64,000 nt of DNA from Bemisia tabaci (GCF_918797505.1 NC_092801.1:34238487-34302486), one strand, 5' to 3'. Numbered from the stretch's first letter, positions 10,854 through 21,789 are shown. Made by a program: numbers and translations. The notes: generated by a model from the sequence alone, not told the origin.

Positions 10854-11297
10854 AAAGCAAGGCTCACATAGAAATCGAGATACGCCGTTTCGTCCCAGGA
10901 GCGACGAATTGCTGCTTGTCTGGGTCGCGGTCCATAATTTTCTCAGCATCCGCTGTTCTGGCTGCCCCCGGGCCCGGGGGGGGGGGGGGGGAGTCTCTCA
11001 CGCGACCTTGATGTAAAGGTTTTGCTCCATTATCTTAACCTTGCGTTTCACGCTGTGTGGGGAGGGACGCGGTGGCGGCGGCTGAAATGGATTTTACATG
11101 CTGTAGACTTCAAAAGGGACCGTTTTGGGCGGTAAGGAGGGAGGGGGGGCAGGGACCAAGGAAGTTACGACTCACTGTGAGCGGAATTACAGTTGATAAA
11201 TTATCATCCCGATTGTGGGTGGGCTATGAGAGCACGCACTGGGCTTTTACTGGATGAGGGTCGTGTTTTGGGAGAGGGCGGTCGAATGATTCTAGTT
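10854..11297. other. Non-coding stretch with a G-run
   Basis: Contains a 15-20-bp G homopolymer at about 10974-10992 and GC-rich DNA. No gene was recognised. Confidence 0.35.
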
Positions 11298-11685
11298 ATC
11301 CGTTTGGTCCTCGCTTGAAGTATTTGGAAGGTTGTGAATAACCATGGTTTTTTGACTTCGATTTGGTTTTCTTTATGTTTGTGAAGACTTCTTTATCCGT
11401 TTCGTCCTCGCTTGAAGTTTTCAGAAGGTTGTGAATAACCATTGTTTTTTGACTTCGATTTGGTTTTCTTTATGTTTGTGAAGACTTCTTTATCCGTTTC
11501 GTCCTCGCTTGAAGTATTCAGAAGGTTGTGAATAACCATGGTTTTTTGACTTCGATTTGGTTTTCTTTATGTTTGTGAAGACTTCTTTATCCGTTTCGTC
11601 CTCGCTTGAAGTATTCAGAAGGTTGTGAATAACCATGGTTTTTTGACTTCGATTTGGTTTTCTCTATGTTCGTGAGGACTTCTTC
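11298..11685. repeat. Four tandem copies of a 97-bp unit
   Basis: CGTTT(C/G)GTCCTCGCTTGAAG begins at 11301, 11398, 11495 and 11592, exactly 97 bp apart. Each unit continues AAGGTTGTGAATAACCAT, GACTTCGATTTGGTTTTC and GTGAAGACTTC. The copies differ by only a few bases, so the expansion is recent. Confidence 0.92.
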
Positions 11686-11734
11686 CCATGACTCTCCCTA
11701 GTGTGAAAATGCTGTACCATCAGCAAAAGCATAT

Positions 11735-12668
11735 CACGCTCTCCTGAGAGTCTCCCTCTACATCAAGTCGAACCAATGGATGCAGAATGGGCCTGTTGCA
11801 AACTTTTGCTAGAGCAAAACTAAGTGTTGTTTCCTACAGATAATGCCTCAAAAATCACGATGAGCGCATCGGCAAAGTCTGAAATGCGCTCATAACTTCA
11901 CAATCTGCGTAAGAAATTTGCGTTTTTTTAAGCTTCCCGCTTCTAAAACGATACTACGGCGTAGGTGAACATTTTGTTAGAGGAGTCGCTCCATCGTCGG
12001 CAATATTCATCATGGCCGACGCTTGCGCAGTTGCTCGCGTAATTCGAGGAGAGTTCAAGGTCAATTAAGGCGGGCGAGGAAAATATGAACGTAAACACGC
12101 CGATTGTTATATGGTTTAATCCTGTTCAAGTGTTATCTCGTCCCATCACACGTGTTTTGGCGGTCTGGCGTCGGTCATGATGAGTATTACCGCCAATGGA
12201 ACGACTCCTCTAACAAAATGTTCACCTGTACCGTAGTATCGTTTTCGAAGCGGGAAGCTCAAAAAACCGCAAATTTCTTACGCAGATTGTGAAGTTATGA
12301 GTGCATTTCAGACTTTGCCGATGCGCTCATCGTGATTTTTGAGGCATTATCTGTAGGAAACAACTCTTAGTTTTGCTCTAGCAAAAGTTTGCAACAGGCC
12401 CATTAGGGATCAAATACATCCGGTGGGTAGCTGTGGTTTCAGTTATAGTTCCCCAGAACAAAGTGGCAACCTTGTAATGTATTTGCTCCGTATCTTTGCA
12501 TGGAAAGTTTGATTTGATTCGATACAAATAGAGGTGGGCTTTCAGGATAGCATGGGATATCCTTTCGATTTCAGCCTCAACTTTGACAACTTTTCTGAGT
12601 TTTTTAGTTTGTTTTAAGAGAATACCAGTGACATCATCGTGTTTCTCCCGAAATTTTACGTAAGAAAA
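11735..12668. repeat. ATGTTGCATGTG-family palindrome, interrupted copy
   Basis: Left piece: CTCCTGAGAGTC, CTACATCAAGTCGAACC up to 11788. Right piece from 12402: GGGATCAAATACAT, CAAAGTGGCAACC, GTATTTGCTCCGTATC and CATGGGATATCC. Together they follow the order of the full copy at 7959-8462, with a 613-bp element (11789-12401) inserted in the middle. Confidence 0.6.
11789..12401. mobile_element. Long-TIR element GGGCCTGTTGCAAAC, nested
   Basis: A 613-bp element with inverted repeats of about 210 bp. The left arm starts GGGCCTGTTGCAAACTTTTG and runs to TTAGAGGAGTCG; the right arm is its near-perfect inverse ending GCAACAGGCCC. It is flanked by AT on both sides, and excision rejoins the host repeat. 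The centre (about 190 bp) has no transposase. The 62-aa frame at 12104-12292 lies in the arm and is not a gene. Confidence 0.82.
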
Positions 12669-12689
12669 ATCACCAAAATTACAAAATAG

Positions 12690-13310
12690 ACTGCGTTCAG
12701 CAGGAACCAAGCTACATCAGCTATTGCTAAATTCAATCACACAGTTTAGTTTTTAACATGAAAATGGCTGTGCGAATTTTCGTGCAAATTTCAGTACATT
12801 TTTTGCATCGTGCGAAGCAAATTTCTTAAGGTTTTCATTGAGTGTAGATGTTGCATGTGAGAGGAATTTGCGATTTGACTGTTGATTCTGATGTAAAAGT
12901 TTGCGAGAAACACGACGATGCCACTGGTTTTCTCTGAAATCAACTCCCAAGCTCATACAAATCTCTCAAGTTGAGGCCAAGATGGAGGGGGTATCCCACG
13001 CTACCTTGAGAGTCCACCTCTACATCAAGACGAACTCTCCGGTAGCGGGGGATATCCCCTCTATTTTGGCCTCAACTTGAGAGCTATTTTGAGCTGGGAA
13101 GTTAATTTTAGAGAAAACCAGAGGCACCATCGTGTTTCTCTCGAACTGTTACCTATGAATCAACAGTCAAATCGCAAATTCCTCACACATGCAACATCTC
13201 AATTCCGCACGAACGTTCTCTCGTAAAAAATTAAATTATCCTGATCAATTTGGCAGTAGCTGATGCGGCTTGGTTCCTGTCCGCGTTACGCGATCCAAAT
13301 GTAGTCCGTT
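12690..13310. mobile_element. GGAACCAAGC-type MITE split by a palindrome
   Basis: The left end has CAGGAACCAAGCTACATCAG. The right end has its inverse (CTGATGCGGCTTGGTTCCTG) followed by GCGTTACGCGATCC and TGTAGTCC. The two ends enclose the unrelated palindrome at 12842-13203. The sub-terminal GGAACCAAG block links it to the GGA...TCC group. Exact termini are uncertain. Confidence 0.5.
12842..13203. mobile_element. ATGTTGCATGTG palindromic element, short copy
   Basis: A 362-bp palindrome from AGATGTTGCATGTGAGAGG to CTCACACATGCAACATCT. It is collapsed at the centre compared with 7959-8462: the GGCAGCCCTG core is lost and the arms meet at CGAACTCTCCGGTAGC. An antisense 67-aa frame is an artefact of the arm. 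Confidence 0.75.
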
Positions 13311-13419
13311 TCTCGGGGTGAATCCGGCAAGGGTGATTGCGACGAGGGTCGGAAAATCACCGTTCGGGTCCGGATTGCGACTCGAGAGTGGAGTAGTCGA
13401 GTTCCGCTTTTTTCAGCGC

Positions 13420-13640
13420 GGGTCCGATCCCAGGACTCGCCGCTCTTGATTTAAGGAGCCCCGAACGCCGCGCGCCGCGCCGCGCCGCCCGGAGACTGCA
13501 AATTGCACATGTTTGTCGGCGCCGCGCCGATAGCCGGCATCGCCCGCGCCCGTTACAAACTCCCGCACTCGAAGAAAAAAACGAGACGCGAGCTCGAGAC
13601 CCCGTCCCTTGCGACCGCTCCTTGAGTACCCGATGTCAAG
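13420..13640. other. GC- and CpG-rich patch
   Basis: A sharply GC-rich block (CGCCGCGCGCCGCGCCGCGC near 13465) in otherwise AT-rich DNA. A patch like this can mark a promoter or 5' exon in an insect gene. I see no start codon with splice context to prove one. Confidence 0.3.
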
Positions 13641-15917
13641 TCTCTTGCAGCATTTCGTGTACGGAGTTCATTTTATTTCTACAATCCACTAACTTGCGAT
13701 AGTAGGGCTGATAAGCATAAAAATCATGCATTTCTGGAAGAAAGCGTGAAACTTTCAGGATATCATCTTTACCTATAGGAGGTTCAATTTCGCAAGTGAC
13801 CTCAAAATTCTGAGGCCATGGGTGGGTGGGGGGGGGGGGGGGGGCCCTGATTTCGCCATGTTTTGTCGAATTTTCGCGTTAAATCATTGTTAGAACGCCG
13901 TTAACAATGTAAAATGTAATCAAAACTTGTGTAAAAGTCATTAGTAGGCTCTCTCAAACAGTATCTTAAAATTTTAACACTAACCGACCCCGGAGCACCC
14001 CTCAAAATGCCTAAAATTTAAAATGGCGCCCATAATAAGGCCTCCGAAATATCGGTATTGTCACTTGTGCATATCCTGTTTTGTGATATGTCATTTCCTA
14101 TGAAATTTTGGTCGTACATTTCATTAATGAAGTCAAATCAGTCCTCCGGTCAAAATTGATGCCCCAAATCCAAGATGGTGGCCAAATTTGAAAGGCAGGA
14201 GGGTGCATTTTTTCAAATTGTTACGTGATAAGGCGAGTGATATGTCATTTCCTATGTAATTATGGTCGGAGATTTCATTAATTCGCAGCAACACACGCAC
14301 TTTGAATACTAACAAGTATTGCAGATAAAGATAAAGAACTACTCACTGAATTCACCGTGAGAACGAGAAAACCAGAGTCCTAAAAAGAAGAACGATTAGG
14401 ATTCATTAGCCGGCACGTTACCACGCTACGAGAACAGGAATGATTTCCATAATGGCGGCCGATTTTTTTACGTTGTGCGCACCATCCAACGTGAATGAGC
14501 ACCAAATTGGTGCGGTTTTGGGGTCAATCGCCGAATTCCAACGATGGATTCTTCCGTCCCGCCAGTCGCTAAACCCCAACTGAGTTGCGTATGCCCAGTT
14601 CGGCCTTATCATGGTTTTGTAGCGTAATATTTTATCGTCACGATTTAACTTTAATTTTCTCTGATTAACTAATTAAGTTTTAGTCATTTTAATACAATTG
14701 GTTTTTTCTCTCTTCTGATGTGTTCGAGTTCAGCAAACTTTGTATTACACAATGTCTAACAGGTAGTAACACTGAATATACTGGTATGTGGAGTGCAGCT
14801 AAGTGCCAGACTTGTAACATTTTCTCCATAAACTTACATTTTATTAATAAAGTTTGACCGAAGCTTTTCGAAGCAAGCGCTTCATCGTCTAATGTGTTCA
14901 CACATTGTAGTGCTGAAGAATATCTTTCAGTCGGCTTGGTATATTTATTCGAGATTTCATTATTTGAGTAATGTCACCCTACTCTTTGTCGGACATAATT
15001 GCCATATGGGAAAGATTTAAGGCCGCAAATCCAATCTTAACATTTTCGAAATCTTATTCAAGGGTTGAATTTTAAGCTAGCATTGCAAGTAACTTGAATC
15101 TAGTTTTTGAACGCCCAAGTTCTGCATGAATTTTGTGTTCCTGATGATAATTGCTCTTTTGCAGACTAACTAAATTTTTCTAGAACTCACCTCATGCCTT
15201 GTTTCCCTCATGTGTCTAAAAACTTATGGGAAGAGGCATTTCTCGAATGGGCCAATTTTTATCAAGTTGAGTCGAGAGATTCAAATTTTCGGTGTCCAAC
15301 GAAATACCGCTCTTTGGTGTCCTACAGAGTAGGTTGCAAGCGGCTTCGTTCCTTTTTGTGTTCAAAAGGGTGGGAATGTGCGTTATAATCCTGCAGTTCC
15401 ATATTTTGAAAGTTTCAGATGAGGACTCTTCCGTAAATACGTTTCTTAAAATTACGGACTTCCCACCGCTGCACTGCGCCGTATCTCCGTTTCGGTTTGA
15501 TACTATTGTGTACTTTTTGACACAACATGTTTGAAGGTTCTTTGTCTCTTCTCTGTGCTTTTGCACGAACAACTTGAAGACTTTTTGGACTGAAGTCTAT
15601 TCTCTCATTGGCTTACTTATTTACTGACCACCTGAACCAGGATATTTTACGGAAACTGTATTGCATTACTTCACCGTTAATGAACGAATAATTTTTCGTT
15701 CCATAGAAGGGCCTAAATTTTCACAAAGAAGAATGAAAGAAAGAATAAAAAATTGTAGGGATGAGTTTTGCCCACTTGAAGCTTGTGTCGGGCAAAACGC
15801 GACTGCTTTTGTTGTTTACATTTTATTTCATTTTTAATTAAATTTAAAAAAATAATTAAAGTAACGTAATATGTAATAATTAAAGTAAGTAGTAGTTTTA
15901 TGGAGCTGAAATAATTA
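13641..15917. other. Non-coding stretch with no gene seen
   Basis: Contains a G-run near 13825-13845 and diverged direct repeats at about 14080-14290 (GTGATATGTCATTTCCTATG at 14082 and 14237). Antisense and sense ORFs at 15216-15572 overlap each other in opposite directions. None has a recognisable motif, so I leave them uncalled. Confidence 0.35.
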
Positions 15918-16075
15918 AATTAAATTTTGCTTTTTTTAAGGAGAGAAAGAAAAACAAGGGGCAAAAAGAAGGAAATTAAATTATGCTTTTTTTTAAGGAG
16001 AGAAAGAAAAACAAAAGAAAAAAAATGAAATGAAATTTTGCTTTTTTAAGGAGAGAAAGAAACAAGAGAGAAAAA
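15918..16075. repeat. Three tandem copies of a purine-rich unit of about 57 bp
   Basis: AAATTTTGCTTTTTTTAAGG followed by AGAGAAAGAAAAACAA recurs three times (about 15920, 15976 and 16031). It is low-complexity and non-coding. Confidence 0.7.
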
Positions 16076-17227
16076 AGGAGGGATAATAATAAGAGAGAGT
16101 GAGAGAAAGAGAGGAGGAAGGGATATAACAAGAGTTCCTGTTCTCTTTTCTAGTCTTCGGTTGCCCGACGATGCTTTTCGCGCACATACGTTTTTATTTT
16201 ATTTCTTATTACTTGATGAGAAGACCTAACATTCATAGATCCTTCCTTAAGCTCTTTTGGAAGTTTGTTGAATTTTCTGGTGCCTCAAAAAAAGTACCAT
16301 CTGTTAAAGCATCGAGGATTGTTAAAATTGGCAATGCGGGCGGCATGCGATCAGGTTGAGGAACTCATAACAGGCTGTAAGCTGCTAACGACTAATTCAC
16401 CCGGAGGAACAGGGATAATTGGGTGAGGGCGTCGAAGGGATTCAAGCGGGTTGCGTGCCCGGGCTTCGTCAGGCGTCGCGTCGACACGGCGCGAACTTCT
16501 CCGCGAACCTTAATCTGCGGCTGACGGAAGCCAGGCTCAAAGAGCCTCAACGAGCCCTCAAACGGGCTGGCTCACGGAGTCATGGGTGCTTTAAAATGGA
16601 GTCATCGGTGCTTTGGAATGAAGTCATGGGTGCTTCAAATAGGAGCGCTCACCGATCTCACGACTATTCGCCAACTGCCGCATCGTTATCCGCCAAGACG
16701 TCGTTCCGAGAGAATGGATCCGTCGCACATACGGCCTTGTCTCCACGGGCCGGTTCACGAGATTTGTCCTAGGGAAAAATCCCACTCACGAAGCTGGGAA
16801 AAATATTGAGTTAATCAATGTTTTTCCCAGTACTAAGTGTGGTCCTCTTACCCCTGGGACCCACTGGGACGCCTGGGTTCGGGCGCCAACACTTTTGTAG
16901 TGCGTACTCCAAAGTATAATGAGGTGATTTTCCAGAGGTGAGGACAGGATTGGCAGGAAGGAATAATGAGAGCAAATTTGAACATAACTAGAGTCAATTT
17001 TATTGACGAGAAAAGAAGACTAATTCTTAAACACAATTACAAACTTAAAATTCTCAAAAAAAAAAAATAAACCAAATGCGAGATCAGAATTGGATGGTTG
17101 AAGACTAATGAGTTGGTCGGATTGACTTTTAAAATATTTTGAAAGGAACGGTAAATGGGGCAAAAAAATGTTTTCGAACTTTGGAATGAATTTTTCTTTT
17201 GATTAATTATTTGACCATACATTTTCC
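16076..17227. other. Non-coding stretch with no gene seen
   Basis: A GC-rich block at 16420-16780 contains three imperfect GGAGTCATGGGTGCTT(T/C)AAA repeats, which generate the 117-aa sense ORF. No family motif or splice-bounded exon is visible, so no gene is called. Confidence 0.35.
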
Positions 17228-17590
17228 AGACAACCGGTGCTACTCACCTTGTGCACTCAATCTTTTACGGCGGATTTAAGGTTCAAAATAAATTCAAATA
17301 GCGACCAAAACTCCAGGTGCTACTCACCACGTGCACTCTTGGAATTTGACACGCTATAAGAGATTTAAGTTTGAAAGTGCAGAATTAAATTCAACCAAGT
17401 ATAAATTTCTCTCGTATCGAAAAAGACGAAATTCTCAGACTTTCCAATTAAAATTTGTTTTATTTATTTGATCTTAAATTGCCCAGACAACCGGTGCTAC
17501 TCACCACGTGCACTCAATCTTGAATGGTACATTTAAGATTCAAAATAAATATTTTCAAAATAGATTCAAATATCAACCAAAATCCCAGGT
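17228..17590. repeat. Duplicated 256-bp unit with CACGTG boxes
   Basis: CAGACAACCGGTGCTACTCA begins at 17228 and 17484, 256 bp apart. It is followed by CACCTTGTGCACTC or CACCACGTGCACTC, and then by GATTTAAGGTTCAAAATAAA-type sequence. A shorter CAGGTGCTACTCACCACGTG copy sits between them at about 17312. Two of the copies contain the palindrome CACGTG, a possible bHLH-type site. Confidence 0.7.
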
Positions 17591-18231
17591 GCTTAATTAT
17601 CCTTAACTGAAAGTGACGGAAAATATTATCGTCCCAGGGCGTAGGGGTGGTTTTTACTATTCTCGCCCAATCCGGCAGTTATGTTTCCGGGGGATGACTG
17701 CGTTCGGGACTAGACGTGCCTCTGACGTAACGTGTTCGCATTTCGTTGTGAATGCAGCTCCGTCGAGTTGAAAGGGGTGAAGCACTCTTGAAAAATGGAC
17801 GCTTGCATTATCTCTTCAGTTGCTTTGCGTTGACTTAAAAAATCAGGCCCCGCCTCGAGAGCCGTGCTCCTATCTGATCCTTTTTTCAGATTACCTCGCG
17901 AGTACTTTATGTGTATACATTTGATTCTGAAGCCGGCAAACGCGGCGCTTCGGAAATCTTTAAACTGATTTCAGTAGATGGAAACATGCTGCTTCAGAGG
18001 AAAGATCCTGTGAACATAGATTGTGTTTCTCCACACCTGTTTCATTTATCTCAAGATTCCTAAATCAACTTTTAAGCATATGGTTGAAAATCTCTGCGTA
18101 AAATCCGGTATGCATTTCACTCTTGCGCTTTGCCACCAAATAAATGGAGTAATATGAGCGGATTTACTCAATTTGTGAAGAGAAATGAACACCACTTGAA
18201 AAGGAAGTCTCTTGGATCTAAAGTCAAGACA
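17591..18231. other. Non-coding stretch with no gene seen
   Basis: Mixed composition. I found no exon with clear splice sites on the minus strand that could follow the signal-peptide exon at 18951-19056. Confidence 0.3.
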
Positions 18232-18460
18232 CACTGGAGGAAAAACACATTGGATCTAGAGTCCAGACTTTTGAAAACATTGACAAGAAAAAGGACTCTT
18301 GATTCAATCAGATTTAAGCTTAAATCACAAGGCAATCCGCTCAAATCAAGAGGCTTGGCTCTTGATTTAAGCTTAAATCTGATTGAAGCAAGAGTATTTT
18401 TTCTTGTCGATGTTCTTAAAAGTCTGAACTCTAGATCCAATGTGTTTTTTTTTTCCAGTG
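18232..18460. mobile_element. CACTGG palindromic MITE, copy 3
   Basis: 229 bp, CACTGGAGGAAAAACACATT to TTTCCAGTG, with arms as in copy 1. The 143-aa and 122-aa ORFs here are translations of the palindrome and its neighbour. Confidence 0.85.
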
Positions 18461-18605
18461 CACTGAAGAAAATTTTAAAAAAAAAATACTCTGATTTAAT
18501 CGGGTTCTTGTTTGAAATACAAGAGAATCCCCTCAAATTAAGAGGCTTGGCTCTCGATTGAAGCTAAAATACGATTGACTCGAGAGTATTTTGTCTTAAA
18601 ATCCA
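18461..18605. repeat. Diverged second palindromic element abutting copy 3
   Basis: It starts CACTGAAGAAAATTTT directly after the CCAGTG of copy 3. It contains AATACTCTGATTTAATCGGG, CTCAAATTAAGAGGCTTGG and CGATTGACTCGAGAGTATTT. The architecture is that of the CACTGG family, but the right terminus is lost. Confidence 0.55.
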
Positions 18606-18878
18606 AATTTTACCGCGTGTACCAGAATGGCGTCATTACCCTCAAGGCAAAAGGTTATGCACTATAGTGCATGTTACATCCGGAGACCTAAACGGCTGGA
18701 AAGGGCGCATCTGGTACCCAGAAGCGCCCAAAATTCCGGGCGTCCGTCTTCAGGGTTTAAACTCTATCTCTAGATCATTAAATTTAGTTTTTCCGGTACA
18801 ATATTGGCTCATAGTGAAGTACACTCTGAAAATATCCCCTAACACACTTAGAAAGTAATCAATACAAATGTACAAAGA

Positions 18879-18880
18879 AG

Positions 18881-18925
<45 letters not shown>
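18879..18925. repeat. Poly-A tract
   Basis: About 45 consecutive A after GTACAAAGAAG. No retroelement body with target duplication was found next to it. Confidence 0.8.
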
Positions 18926-18927
<2 letters not shown>

Positions 18928-18950
18928 GAGGCGAAAAAATTAATCCTTAC

Positions 18951-19056
18951 CTAGAAGCGGAGTGGACGGGATCGGCACGTTCGAGGTGAAGTCGACACGC
19001 AATAGCAGAAGTAGTAAAGTTGAGAAAACCGTTGTGATCCAGCGACGGACTATCAT
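18951..19056 (-). CDS. First coding exon of a secreted or membrane protein gene
   Basis: On the minus strand an ATG at 19056, with A at -3, opens MIVRRWITTVFSTLLLLLLR and continues VDFTSNVPIPSTPLL. It then reaches a strong splice donor, CTTCTAG/GTAAGG, after 106 bases, leaving one base of a split codon. A short basic start, a run of 12-14 mostly hydrophobic residues including six leucines, and a polar tail make a classic signal peptide (or signal anchor). The position just before a GTAAGG donor is typical of first coding exons. The 5' side (19060-19250) is GC-richer and could hold the UTR and promoter. The following exons would lie to the left or outside the window; I found none. The gene identity is unknown. 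A chance ORF cannot be excluded, but the signal plus donor is more than I would expect by chance. Confidence 0.6.
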
Positions 19057-20223
19057 GATCCTCGTACGGTTGATGGAACCAGTCACATTTTCATCCGTCT
19101 CCCCGCACTGACACGTGGTTCCGATTGCGTCACTCGCGTATCGTCATGTCGCATCACCGGTTTCAACTCGGATACCGTAGGATCCTCCGATGGGTTTACA
19201 CCCGCGAATCAGCCCGCGCATTTTTCGAATCAGGATTTAAACCGATGGAACAATCACCTCTCAGATGTTGAATTTTTCTTGTATGTCTATTTGTCGTTTG
19301 ACGAGTGCATTTGTTTAATTCACGCAGTTCACTGGTTTTTAAGCGTTTGATGTTAATCTGATACCGGTCACGTCGTAAAAATTTTTACAACTGTTCGGTA
19401 TTTTTCCCGTTAAGTTTGTTGAGTCTTATCAAATCGTGACATATCGACTTAAGACGATTTGCCGCTGGTTGTCTCAAATCCAAGTGTTGTTTAACATTTG
19501 CGGTTAACTGAAAAAGATAAAAAGAAATGTGTTTTTATTCAGGCGAATATTTATTAGATGACAATTTTTGTCTTTGATTTTGAAAATGTTAATGAAAATA
19601 TTCTCTAATTATCTACAAATTAACAATTAATCCGACTTGTAAAGAGTTCTGAGAGGACCCTTGCTACATTTAATGGTCATGGTAGGGAACATAGGACTGC
19701 CTTCCTAACTGATGTTGTGGATATGCATTGTCCTTTGCCGTCGCGGACGGCCGGAAGCCGATCCACATTCATGGGAACATTTACATTTGCATCGTATGGT
19801 TCATTTTCAAATTCTTGGCTCAAAACTACTTCAAATTCGGGTAGAAAATTGGTGGAAAATGGATTGAGAATCACTGGTCCATAAGAAATACACGGGAAAA
19901 AGACATCAACTTCAAATGAAGATTTCTCGCTTGAAACGCCAAATGCTCTGAGTAGTTCGACATTTTCTTAATCGTCAGATATCCAACTTCAATTCTACCG
20001 AACAGATCTTGCGATTATCAGAGGTTTGAAGTTAAAGTTTGGGTGTTTCACTTTGTCTTTACATTGTTATCATAGGGTTGATTCGGGTTGCCAACTTCAA
20101 TTGACCTTTTCTTGAAAAATACGCAAAATATCCTAAAATGTAACAGTTTCTTATTCTTCGAGTGTTTTACTTTGATAGCGCCAAAGGGTTTTTCTACGTC
20201 GGTGCTACTTTCTCCATTATTTA
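19057..20223. other. Upstream region of the signal-peptide exon; no other gene seen
   Basis: 19060-19250 is moderately GC-rich and is the likely 5' UTR/promoter zone of the minus-strand exon. Beyond it the DNA is AT-rich, and only short overlapping ORFs without motifs are present. Confidence 0.35.
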
Positions 20224-20483
20224 CTCTGGACAAAAAAAAAACACATTGGATCCAGAGCCCAGACTCTTGAAAACATTGACAAGAAAAAGGACTCTTGATT
20301 CAATCAGATTTAAGATTGAATCAAAAGGAAATCCGCTCAAATTAAGAGGCTTGGTTCTTGATTTAAGCTCAGAGGCTTGGTTCTTGATTTAATCTTAAAT
20401 CTGATTGAATCAGGAGTATTTTTTCTTGTCGATGTTTTTAAGAGTCTGGACTCTAGATTCAATGTGTTTTTTTTTTTCTAGTG
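20224..20483. mobile_element. CACTGG palindromic MITE, copy 4
   Basis: Degenerate termini (CTGGAC...CTAGTG) but typical arms. A local duplication of AGGCTTGGTTCTTGATTTAA enlarges the centre by about 30 bp. Confidence 0.8.
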
Positions 20484-20810
20484 TAAAGTTAAGTGTCTTT
20501 TACCGAAATTTGCCCATATTGTCCGTAAGGATGCCGCACTGTGCGTCGTGTCATCAGAATTTTTTTGTCGCTTGACATCTGCTAACTTTACCATGTGAGG
20601 CCGAGCGGGTGGCTTTCCCGGCGAGTCACGCGCGGTCCACAAAGCATGTTATCGGAAGTGGCGCATCGGCATCGGTTTAACTCGATTCGGCCCTGCGGAC
20701 TCGTAAACCGCTCAACGGCGGCGACTTGTTTAATTACATGCGAAAGCCAAACCGAAACCGCTCCTCCAATCCCGCCCGACCGGAATCGTGTCCCTAGAGA
20801 AAATATTACC

Positions 20811-21085
20811 TCGCAGCGAGCTCGCAGACAGCTCGCAGCATATTTTGGACCTCGCGGTTAGGAAACTCCTCGCAGTTAGGTGATGACCTTGCCAAGACCT
20901 CGCAGTGAGGAAGTCGGTTAGGCATGGACCTCGCCGCGAGGTGCTGACAGCTCACGGCGAGGACCTCGCCTCGCCGATAGGTTAGGAGACCTCGCCGATA
21001 GGTGAGAGCACCTCGCAGATAGGTGAGAGGACCTCGCAGTTAGGTTGGCTCCTATCCACTGGGTGAGAGTCCTCACAGTAGGTAT
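20811..21085. repeat. Sub-terminal CCTCGC/AGGTGA repeat cluster, left arm
   Basis: CCTCGC occurs about ten times, mostly as ACCTCGCAGTTAGGT, ACCTCGCCGATAGGT or ACCTCGCAGATAGGTGAG, roughly every 20-30 bp. Clusters like this near the ends of transposons often serve as transposase binding sites; that role is inferred here. The mirror cluster is at 29715-29990. Confidence 0.85.
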
Positions 21086-21088
21086 ATT

Positions 21089-21271
21089 AGCCAGCAGGTA
21101 ACCTGACCACAGAGGTAAACACAGGTTCAGAGCCTCATTAAAAATTAAGGATCAATTGCAGCATCTAATATATACTGATAAAAATGTTAAAAAAGTTTTT
21201 GAATTTGAAAGAAAAATTGTATTTAATTCAAAAGCACATTCCTTGGCTCAAAACAATGTGGGTCAGTGAAC
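21089..21271 (+). pseudogene. Candidate exon or ORF relic in left arm (mirror in right arm)
   Basis: An open frame without ATG that reads KIKDQLQHLIYTDKNVKK and then FEFERKIVFNSKAHSLAQNN. It is preceded within the frame by an AATTGCAG acceptor-like site and is followed by GTGGGT. It lies upstream of the candidate exons at 21441 and 21790 on the same strand. No family is recognised. Its inverted copy lies around 29529-29711. Confidence 0.25.
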
Positions 21272-21440
21272 TGAAATTGTTCTGTATACCAAAAAAGTGC
21301 CTTAAAATTAAACACAATTTTTTATTTTTTTTTATTTTTTTTTTTTTTTTAGAAAAAAAAAACAAAAAAACCTACCAATCAAAACTTTTTTAACCTTTTT
21401 TTTCCGTGAATCCTCTCACAAATGTTCTTATCTATTTTAG

Positions 21441-21561
21441 CATGCCAAAAAATAAGAATAATCTGTACCTTCTTTGCACATGGTCTTCCAAAATATTCCA
21501 CACTATGAGGCATTCTTCGCTCCTTGCAAGAATAGACAAATTCCAAGAATTCAAGGATCAG
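21441..21561 (+). CDS. Candidate internal exon a in left arm
   Basis: Bounded by TATCTATTTTAG at the acceptor and CAG/GTAGTG at the donor. The frame reads MPKNKNNLYLLCTWSSKI, then FHTMRHSSLLARIDKFQEFK, and ends DQ at phase 0. The next candidate exon (21790-21880) opens at phase 0, so the two join in frame. The protein is not recognised. The mirrored sequence is at about 29239-29359 on the minus strand. It could be the remnant of a gene carried by the element or of a captured host gene. Confidence 0.35.
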
Positions 21562-21789
21562 GTAGTGATTTTTAGAAAAATTGCATCGTCACTGGCCTAT
21601 AAAATTAAAAAAATAATCATCATTCACCAAGGTCACACTCAAAATGAATTGTAAAAATTTCTGAATTTTGATAGTTATAAGTGAATATTTCAAGTTAAAC
21701 TGACCGATTCCTTTCATTAATTTTAAGCGAGAGCTTTTCCTTCAGCATATCAATCACACATAATGTGCTGTTCCTTCTCCTTCAAGCAG

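Noticed and set aside
10322..10949. Overlapping minus-strand ORFs of 131-134 aa
   Set aside because: They cross the MITE at 10689-10853 with its target duplication and are frame-open by GC content only.
16419..16772. 117-aa sense ORF
   Set aside because: Built on short GGAGTCATGGGTGCTT repeats and GC-rich DNA; no domain or splice support.
18130..18561. Long ORFs with LESRLLK...RTLDSIRFKLKS...RSNVFFF on both strands, here and at nine other places
   Set aside because: They are translations of the CACTGG palindromic MITE; the same peptide appears from either strand because the arms are inverted copies.
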